Assembly: GCF_001431595.1 (NCBI RefSeq)
Contig: NZ_LDJO01000039.1
Coordinates: 1-55,482 of the forward strand
From: Stenotrophomonas acidaminiphila
GTDB taxonomy: Bacteria > Pseudomonadota > Gammaproteobacteria > Xanthomonadales > Xanthomonadaceae
DNA length: 55,482 bases
Direction of reading: 5' to 3'
A program made the position numbers and the translations under genes. Below, piece after piece: positions 50,312 to 55,482 of this stretch (position 1 is the first letter of the stretch; every line of letters begins with the position of its first letter). The notes below the pieces were generated by a model, which was not told the DNA's origin, made no database searches, and saw only the letters and a program-made list of their open reading frames with translations.

Positions 50312-53143
50312 GTGACCCAAGACTACAAAGCTACCCTCCACCTGCCGGCAACGGAATTCCCGATGCGCGGCGACCTGCCCAAGCGCGAGCCGGGCATCCT
50401 GGCGCGCTGGGAAGAGCAGGGCATCTACGCGCAGCTTCGCGAGAACGCCCAGGGGCGGCCGCTGTTCGTGCTGCACGACGGCCCGCCGTACGCCAACGGC
50501 CAGATCCACCTGGGCCATGCGGTCAACAAGATCCTCAAGGACATCATCGTCAAGTCGCGCTACCTGGACGGCTACGACGCGCCCTACGTGCCGGGCTGGG
50601 ACTGCCATGGCCTGCCGATCGAGATCGCGGTCGAGAAGAAGTGGGGCAAGGTCGGTACCAAGCTCGATGCCGAGCAGTTCCGCCAGAAGTGCCGCGAGTA
50701 CGCCGAGGAGCAGATCAACCTGCAGCGCGCCGATTTCAAGCGCCTGGGCGTGATCGGCGACTGGGACAACCCGTACAAGACGCTGAGCTTCGACTTCGAG
50801 GCCAACGAGATCCGCGCGCTGGCCAAGATCGTCGCCAACGGGCACCTGGTGCGCGGCGCAAAGCCGGTGCACTGGTGCTTCGACTGCGGCTCGGCGCTGG
50901 CCGAAGCCGAGATCGAATACCAGGACAAGACCTCGCCGGCGATCGACGTGGCCTACGCCGCACGCGATTCCAGGGCGCTGGCGGCCTGCTTCGGGGTCGA
51001 GCTGCCGGCCGGCGTGGAAGTGGCGGTGCCGATCTGGACCACCACCCCGTGGACCCTGCCGGCCTCGCTGGCGGTGTCGCTGGGCGCGGACATCGAGTAC
51101 GCGCTGGTCGAAGGCCCGGCCCGTGACGGCCAGCCGCGCTGGCTGGTCCTGGCCGCGGCGCTGGCCGAGCGGTCGCTGGCCCGCTATGGCGTGGCCGGGA
51201 TGGTCGTGCACGGCCATGCCAAGGGCGCGGCGCTGGAGAACCAGCTGCTGGCGCACCCGTTCTACGCCAACCGCGACATCCCGCTGCTCAACGGCGAGCA
51301 CGTGTCCGACGCCGACGGCACCGGCGCGGTGCATACCGCGCCCGGCCACGGCCAGGAGGACTTCGCGGTCAGCCAGCAGTACGGGGTGATGGATGCGTAC
51401 ACCGCCGGCCAGATCAACCCGGTCGATGGCCGCGGCGTCTACCTGCCTTCCACGCCGCCGGCCGGCGACGTGGCGCTGGCCGGGGTGCACCTGTGGAAGG
51501 CGCAGCCGCTGATCGTCGACGTGCTGCGCGGCAATGGCGCGCTGCTGGCGTTCGCCGAGATCCAGCACAGCTACCCGCACTGCTGGCGCCACAAGACGCC
51601 GGTGGTGTTCCGCGCCACCCCGCAGTGGTTCATCTCGATGGACAAGGCCGGGCTGCGCGCCGATGCCATGGCCGCCATCGACAACGTCGGCTGGTTCCCG
51701 GCCTGGGGCAAGGCGCGCATCGCCAGCATGGTCGATGGCCGCCCGGACTGGTGCATCAGCCGCCAGCGTACCTGGGGCGTGCCGATCGCGCTGTTCACCC
51801 ACCGCGAAACCGGGCAGCCGCACCCGCGCACCGTCGAGCTGATGCAGCAGGTGGCCGACCGCGTGCAGGAAGGCGGCATCGACGTGTGGTACTCGCTGGA
51901 CCCGGCCGAGCTGCTCGGCGACGAGGCCGCGCAGTACGAAAAGGTCACCGACATCCTCGATGTCTGGTTCGACTCGGGCGTCACCCACGAGGGCGTGCTG
52001 CTGGCGCGCGGCTTCGGCAAGCCGGCCGACCTGTACCTGGAAGGCTCGGACCAGCATCGTGGCTGGTTCCAGTCCTCGCTGCTGACCGGCGTGGCCATCG
52101 ACCGGCACGCCCCGTACCGCCAGTGCCTGACCCACGGCTTCACCGTGGACGAGCACGGACGCAAGATGTCCAAGTCGCTGGGCAACGGCATCGAGCCGCA
52201 GGAAATCATGCGCACCCTGGGCGCGGACATCCTGCGCCTGTGGATCGCCTCGGCCGACTACAGCAACGAGATGTCGCTGTCGCAGGAAATCCTCAAGCGC
52301 AATGCCGACGCCTACCGGCGCCTGCGCAACACCGCGCGCTTCCTGCTCGGCAACCTCGACGGCTTCGATCCGTCCCTGCACCTGCGCCCGCTGGAGGACA
52401 TGGTGGCGCTGGACCGCTGGATCGTGCACCGCGCGTTCGAGCTGCAGGAGAAGATCAAGGCCGCCTACGCCAGCTACAACATGGCCGAGATCGTGCAGCT
52501 GCTGCTGAACTTCTGCAGCGTCGACCTGGGCTCGCTGTACCTGGACGTGACCAAGGACCGCCTGTACACGATGCCGGCCGATTCGCGCGGCCGCCGTTCG
52601 GCGCAGAGCGCGATGTACCGCATCGCCGAGGCGTTCGTGCGCTGGGTCGCGCCGATCCTGACCTTCACCGCCGACGAACTGTGGGGCTACCTGCCGGGCG
52701 AGCATGCCGGCAGCGTGCTGTTCACCACCTGGTACGACGGCCTGGCGCCGCTGCCGGCCGACGCGCAGTTGTCGGCCGCCGACTTCGAGCAACTGCTGGC
52801 CCTGCGCGAACAGGTGGCCAAGGTGCTGGAGCCGATGCGCGCCAATGGCGCCATCGGTGCCGCGCTGGAAGCCGAGATCACCGTGGCCGCCAGCCAGGAA
52901 CAGGCAGTGCGCTGGCAGCCGCTGGCCGATGAACTGCGTTTCCTGTTCATCAGCGGCGACGTGAGCGTGCGCCCGGCGACCACCGACGAGGTGTTCGTCA
53001 GCGCCCAGCCGACCGAAAAGGCCAAGTGCGTGCGCTGCTGGCACCATCGCGGCGACGTCGGCGGCGATCCCGCGCACCCGGAGCTGTGCGGCCGCTGCGT
53101 CGGCAACATCGACGGCGCCGGCGAAGACCGCCGCTGGTTCTGA
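50312..53143 (+). CDS. ileS: Isoleucyl-tRNA synthetase
   Basis: A 943-residue class I synthetase, close to E. coli IleS (938). Signature motifs: HLGH (within [19 protein letters not shown]), the editing domain with [11 protein letters not shown], and KMSKS ([14 protein letters not shown]). The C-terminal zinc finger is present as [12 protein letters not shown]...CGRC, the form typical of the bacterial enzyme sensitive to mupirocin-type inhibitors. The start is GTG at 50312, with AAGGG upstream; no ATG fits. It sits in the conserved order ribF-ileS-lspA-ispH. Confidence 0.98.
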   Translation: MTQDYKATLHLPATEFPMRGDLPKREPGILARWEEQGIYAQLRENAQGRPLFVLHDGPPYANGQIHLGHAVNKILKDIIVKSRYLDGYDAPYVPGWDCHGLPIEIAVEKKWGKVGTKLDAEQFRQKCREYAEEQINLQRADFKRLGVIGDWDNPYKTLSFDFEANEIRALAKIVANGHLVRGAKPVHWCFDCGSALAEAEIEYQDKTSPAIDVAYAARDSRALAACFGVELPAGVEVAVPIWTTTPWTLPASLAVSLGADIEYALVEGPARDGQPRWLVLAAALAERSLARYGVAGMVVHGHAKGAALENQLLAHPFYANRDIPLLNGEHVSDADGTGAVHTAPGHGQEDFAVSQQYGVMDAYTAGQINPVDGRGVYLPSTPPAGDVALAGVHLWKAQPLIVDVLRGNGALLAFAEIQHSYPHCWRHKTPVVFRATPQWFISMDKAGLRADAMAAIDNVGWFPAWGKARIASMVDGRPDWCISRQRTWGVPIALFTHRETGQPHPRTVELMQQVADRVQEGGIDVWYSLDPAELLGDEAAQYEKVTDILDVWFDSGVTHEGVLLARGFGKPADLYLEGSDQHRGWFQSSLLTGVAIDRHAPYRQCLTHGFTVDEHGRKMSKSLGNGIEPQEIMRTLGADILRLWIASADYSNEMSLSQEILKRNADAYRRLRNTARFLLGNLDGFDPSLHLRPLEDMVALDRWIVHRAFELQEKIKAAYASYNMAEIVQLLLNFCSVDLGSLYLDVTKDRLYTMPADSRGRRSAQSAMYRIAEAFVRWVAPILTFTADELWGYLPGEHAGSVLFTTWYDGLAPLPADAQLSAADFEQLLALREQVAKVLEPMRANGAIGAALEAEITVAASQEQAVRWQPLADELRFLFISGDVSVRPATTDEVFVSAQPTEKAKCVRCWHHRGDVGGDPAHPELCGRCVGNIDGAGEDRRWF

Positions 53144-53218
53144 TCCGCGCGTTACCCGGAACGGATGGCGCGCGCTGACGCACCTCCGTTCCATGGCACT
53201 CCACTACAGGCGCATTAC

Positions 53219-53731
53219 ATGCAAGCAAAGGCTGTCAAACCCAACGCATTGATCTGGCTGCTGGTGTCGGTGGCGGTCATCGGCCTGGACCAGTGGAGCA
53301 AGGCCTGGGTACTGGCCAGCCTGCCCGAGTTCACCCCGGTGCCGGTGATCGACGGCTTCTGGAACTGGTACCGCACCTACAACACCGGCGCGGCGTTCAG
53401 CTTCCTCAGCGACGCCGGCGGCTGGCAGCTGTGGTTCTTCACCGCGCTGGCGGTGGGCATCAGCGGTTTGATGGCGTTCTGGCTGTCGCGCACCGCGCGC
53501 GGCAACTGGCGCGCGGCGCTGCCGTACGCGCTGGTGATCGGCGGCGCCATCGGCAACGTCATCGACCGCCAGGTCCACGGCCACGTGGTGGACTTCATCC
53601 AGTGGTACGTCGGCGACCACTACTGGCCGTCGTTCAACATCGCCGATTCGGCGATCGTGGCCGGCGCCATCGGCATCGCCCTGTCCGGGCTGTTCGAAGG
53701 GCGCAGCCGCGGGCCCGGGAAGGCGGGATGA
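53219..53731 (+). CDS. lspA: Lipoprotein signal peptidase II
   Basis: A 170-residue inner-membrane aspartic peptidase that removes signal peptides from prolipoproteins. Four membrane helices are visible, with the conserved LDQWSKAWV in the first, NTGAAFSFL in the second loop, and the two catalytic Asp regions [15 protein letters not shown] and FNIADSAIV. The ATG at 53219 is preferred to a frame starting 54 bases earlier, which would add an unlikely polar stretch. At least two lipoproteins in this window (M13 peptidase, obgE neighbour) would be its substrates. Confidence 0.97.
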   Translation: MQAKAVKPNALIWLLVSVAVIGLDQWSKAWVLASLPEFTPVPVIDGFWNWYRTYNTGAAFSFLSDAGGWQLWFFTALAVGISGLMAFWLSRTARGNWRAALPYALVIGGAIGNVIDRQVHGHVVDFIQWYVGDHYWPSFNIADSAIVAGAIGIALSGLFEGRSRGPGKAG

Positions 53732-53790
53732 GGCGGTACGGTTTCGGTCCCGTTCCCCTTATTTCCCGCCGTCGCCATTAGAATCGCCGC

Positions 53791-54741
53791 ATGGACGTAT
53801 TGCTTGCCAACCCCCGCGGCTTCTGTGCCGGTGTCGACCGCGCCATCGAGATCGTCAAGCGCGCGATCGAGACGCTGGGCGCCCCCATCTACGTGCGCCA
53901 CGAAGTCGTGCATAACCGCTTCGTGGTCGACGACCTGAAGCAGCGCGGCGCGATCTTCGTCGAGGAGCTGCACGAGGTGCCGGACGGCAACACGGTGATC
54001 TTCAGCGCCCACGGCGTGTCGCAGGCGGTGCGCGACGAGGCCGGGCGGCGCGGACTCAAGGTGTTCGACGCGACCTGCCCGCTGGTGACCAAGGTGCATT
54101 TCGAGGTCGCGCGCCATTGCCGCGCGGGTCGCGACGTGGTGCTGATCGGTCACGAGGGCCACCCCGAGGTCGAGGGCACGATGGGGCAGTGGCGCAGCGA
54201 AGAGGGCGCCGGTGCCATCTACCTGGTCGAGGACGAGGACGATGTCGCCGCGCTGCGCGTCGGCCAGCCCGAGAACCTGGCCTACACCACCCAGACCACG
54301 CTGTCGGTGGACGACACCCGCAGCGTGATCGCCGCGCTGCGGGCCAAGTTCCCCGCCATCCAGGGGCCGAAGAACGACGACATCTGCTACGCCACGCAGA
54401 ACCGCCAGGACGCGGTGCGCGAACTGGCGCAGCAGTGCGATCTGGTGCTGGTGGTCGGTTCGCCGAACAGTTCCAACTCCAACCGCCTGGCCGAACTGGC
54501 CCGCCGCGAGGGCGTGGAGTCGTACCTGATCGACGGCGCGCACGAGATCAACCCGCAGTGGGTGGCCGGCAAGCAGCGCGTCGGCCTGACCGCCGGCGCA
54601 TCGGCGCCGCAGGTGCTGGTCGACGGCGTGATCGAGCGCCTGCGCGAACTCGGCGCCGGTGGCATCGCCGAACTGGCCGGCGAGCCGGAGTCGATGGTGT
54701 TCGCGCTGCCCAAGGAACTGCGCCTGCGTCTGGTCGATTGA
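53791..54741 (+). CDS. ispH: 4-hydroxy-3-methylbut-2-enyl diphosphate reductase
   Basis: A 316-residue iron-sulfur enzyme, the last step of the MEP isoprenoid pathway. The three cluster Cys are Cys12 (PRGFCAGVD), Cys96 (DATCPLVTK) and Cys199 ([10 protein letters not shown]). Conserved His residues appear in HEVVHN, SAHGVS and [11 protein letters not shown], and the substrate-binding [10 protein letters not shown] is intact. Length matches E. coli IspH (316). A TAGAAT element at 53779-53784 lies just seven bases before the ATG, so a near-leaderless transcript is possible besides read-through from lspA. Confidence 0.98.
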   Translation: MDVLLANPRGFCAGVDRAIEIVKRAIETLGAPIYVRHEVVHNRFVVDDLKQRGAIFVEELHEVPDGNTVIFSAHGVSQAVRDEAGRRGLKVFDATCPLVTKVHFEVARHCRAGRDVVLIGHEGHPEVEGTMGQWRSEEGAGAIYLVEDEDDVAALRVGQPENLAYTTQTTLSVDDTRSVIAALRAKFPAIQGPKNDDICYATQNRQDAVRELAQQCDLVLVVGSPNSSNSNRLAELARREGVESYLIDGAHEINPQWVAGKQRVGLTAGASAPQVLVDGVIERLRELGAGGIAELAGEPESMVFALPKELRLRLVD

Positions 54742-54767
54742 CCACATCGCCGGCCAGCCCCTACAAT
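54738..54767 (+). promoter_or_regulatory. Sigma-70 promoter for tRNA-Thr
   Basis: TTGACC (54738-54743), 18-base spacer, TACAAT (54762-54767), ten bases before the tRNA. The -35 box overlaps the ispH stop codon. Confidence 0.78.
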
Positions 54768-54777
54768 TGGCGGCTCC

Positions 54778-54853
54778 GCCGGAATAGCTCAGTTGGTAGA
54801 GCGGCGCATTCGTAATGCGTAGGTCGCAGGTTCGACTCCTGTTTCCGGCACCA
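54778..54853 (+). tRNA. tRNA-Thr (anticodon CGT)
   Basis: A 76-base tRNA with encoded CCA. The acceptor stem GCCGGAA / TTCCGGC pairs fully. The D arm is GCTC/GAGC, the anticodon stem GCGCA / TGCGT encloses TTCGTAA with anticodon CGT (reads ACG, threonine), and the T arm is GCAGG-TTCGACT-CCTGT. A promoter precedes it and a terminator follows. Lower-G+C DNA begins just beyond. Confidence 0.97.
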
Positions 54854-54858
54854 AGATC

Positions 54859-54886
54859 AGGCCCGCCTCGTGCGGGCCTTTTCTTT
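54859..54886 (+). terminator. Terminator after tRNA-Thr
   Basis: AGGCCCGC / GCGGGCCT with loop CTCGT, followed by TTTTCTTT, six bases past the tRNA. Confidence 0.85.
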
Positions 54887-54889
54887 GGC

Positions 54890-55482
54890 CTCTGGCGGGA
54901 AGCAATGGCAGGCAAGCCTTCCTGCGCATCGGACTAATCGGTCCCTCTGGCATCCTTCAGGCTTGCGAAGAGTCGGGGGAGGTAGATGCCGATATCCTGA
55001 TCTGAATTAAGGGCACCTGCGGATTCCGTGCTCTCAATGAAAACTACCTCACCGCATCGTGCTCAGTGCGTCGCTCGGGGATTGCCAATATGAGCAATTG
55101 GATAAGCAGGTGTGCTTGTTCCTGCATGTGCTGCCCCGGTGTATGAGGCGTAGAGCATTAGCTGGATGATGGAAGTGTTGTCTTGGGTGAGTGAGCATCC
55201 GGGGTCAAGTCAGCATTACACCGATGGGCAGTAGGCGGATCCATCCTGTCCGACCTGTTTGTATGAAACGCATCCGTAATATGGGGGGCAGTTGGCCTTG
55301 ATGCCCTTTCCTGCACCAGTGACGATCGGAAAGCTGGCCGGCTACCAGTGATTGGATTTTCAATTTGGCCATATCGCACCGCAATGAGCTGCTTCATGGC
55401 GGCGGCTCCCCTGAGGGCGGATCATGTTTTCGCCACAGGGAATGTGCGGCCTGATTGCTTGCCAGTGGACCGGCCAGAGTTC
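54890..55482. other. Low-G+C stretch beyond tRNA-Thr to the window end
   Basis: Base composition drops sharply after the tRNA terminator and stays low to the edge. Apart from the decayed frame (54934-55397) I find no intact gene, integrase or att-like copy of the tRNA 3' end in the visible part. It may be the edge of transferred DNA. Confidence 0.5.
54934..55397 (-). pseudogene. Decayed protein-coding gene of unknown family, low G+C
   Basis: One minus-strand frame stays coding-like from 55341 to 54934 but is broken by TAA at 55216-55218 and TGA at 55210-55212 and 55063-55065. Readable pieces are PASFPIVTGAGKGIK with NCPPYYGCVSYK and AYCPSV; then TQDNTSIIQLMLYASYTGAA; then CGEVVFIESTESAGALNSDQ and IYLPRLFASLKDARGTD before the final TAG. 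A plausible start is ATG 55397 (GGGGAG upstream, MKQLIAVRYGQIENPITG) or ATG 55372, each in a different frame, so a frameshift near 55340 is also needed. I do not recognise the family. Local G+C is only about 50-58% on the lines I counted, far below the rest of the window. Confidence 0.45.

Noticed and set aside
55063..55065. In-frame TGA read as selenocysteine
   Set aside because: Two more stops (TAA and TGA) lie in the same frame and no selenocysteine insertion hairpin is evident, so decay is simpler.

Overview
The window is chromosomal DNA from a high-G+C gammaproteobacterium, most likely a member of the Xanthomonadaceae (Stenotrophomonas, Pseudoxanthomonas or a close relative). This rests on the high G+C in third codon positions, the frequent GTG starts, the gene order rpsT / murJ-ribF-ileS-lspA-ispH and rplU-rpmA-(lipoprotein)-obgE, the creB-creC-creD locus, and the protein sequences. 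The genus is an inference. Nearly all of the window is ordinary core chromosome. I see no insertion sequence, prophage, CRISPR array, toxin-antitoxin pair or defence island.

Layout: 1-1003 tail of an OPT-family transporter; 1150-3216 secreted S9 peptidase; 3478-6143 two tandem DUF819 membrane proteins; 6238-8528 (minus) cstA and its small partner; 8760-12792 two pirins, a secreted unknown protein, aquaporin Z and endonuclease V; 12895-13644 gpmA; 13720-17945 a membrane-anchored XRE regulator, a PilZ protein, an AraC regulator, a serine hydrolase and a VOC protein; 18073-20172 M13 lipoprotein peptidase; 20350-22820 a DUF2834 protein, a 0.65-kb poorly explained gap and cardiolipin synthase; 22839-28788 (minus) HD-GYP protein, mfd, a GNAT protein and rlmJ; 28834-36883 the cre locus (creB, creC, creD, two unknown small genes) interrupted by a hairpin-rich repeat element and a GGDEF-EAL gene; 36925-40125 a GNAT-nitrilase pair and an M28 peptidase; 40224-43591 (minus) uvrA with a thioesterase; 43874-46427 rplU, rpmA, a lipoprotein gene and obgE; 46616-47130 a 75-bp tandem repeat array; 47190-54741 rpsT, murJ, ribF, ileS, lspA, ispH; 54778-54853 tRNA-Thr; then about 0.6 kb of lower-G+C DNA holding a decayed gene.

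Several genes fit together. CreB/CreC are a response regulator and histidine kinase, and the matching TTCAC-N6-TTCAA box lies just upstream of creD. PilZ, HD-GYP and GGDEF-EAL proteins give three separate links to cyclic-di-GMP. Mfd, UvrA and endonuclease V cover DNA repair. MurJ, LspA, IspH and cardiolipin synthase serve envelope building.

The least explained parts are noncoding or decayed: the 75-bp array between obgE and rpsT, the element that splits creB from creC, a 40-bp direct repeat inside the 3' end of ribF, and the low-G+C stretch after tRNA-Thr. No complete new system is evident; these are leads.
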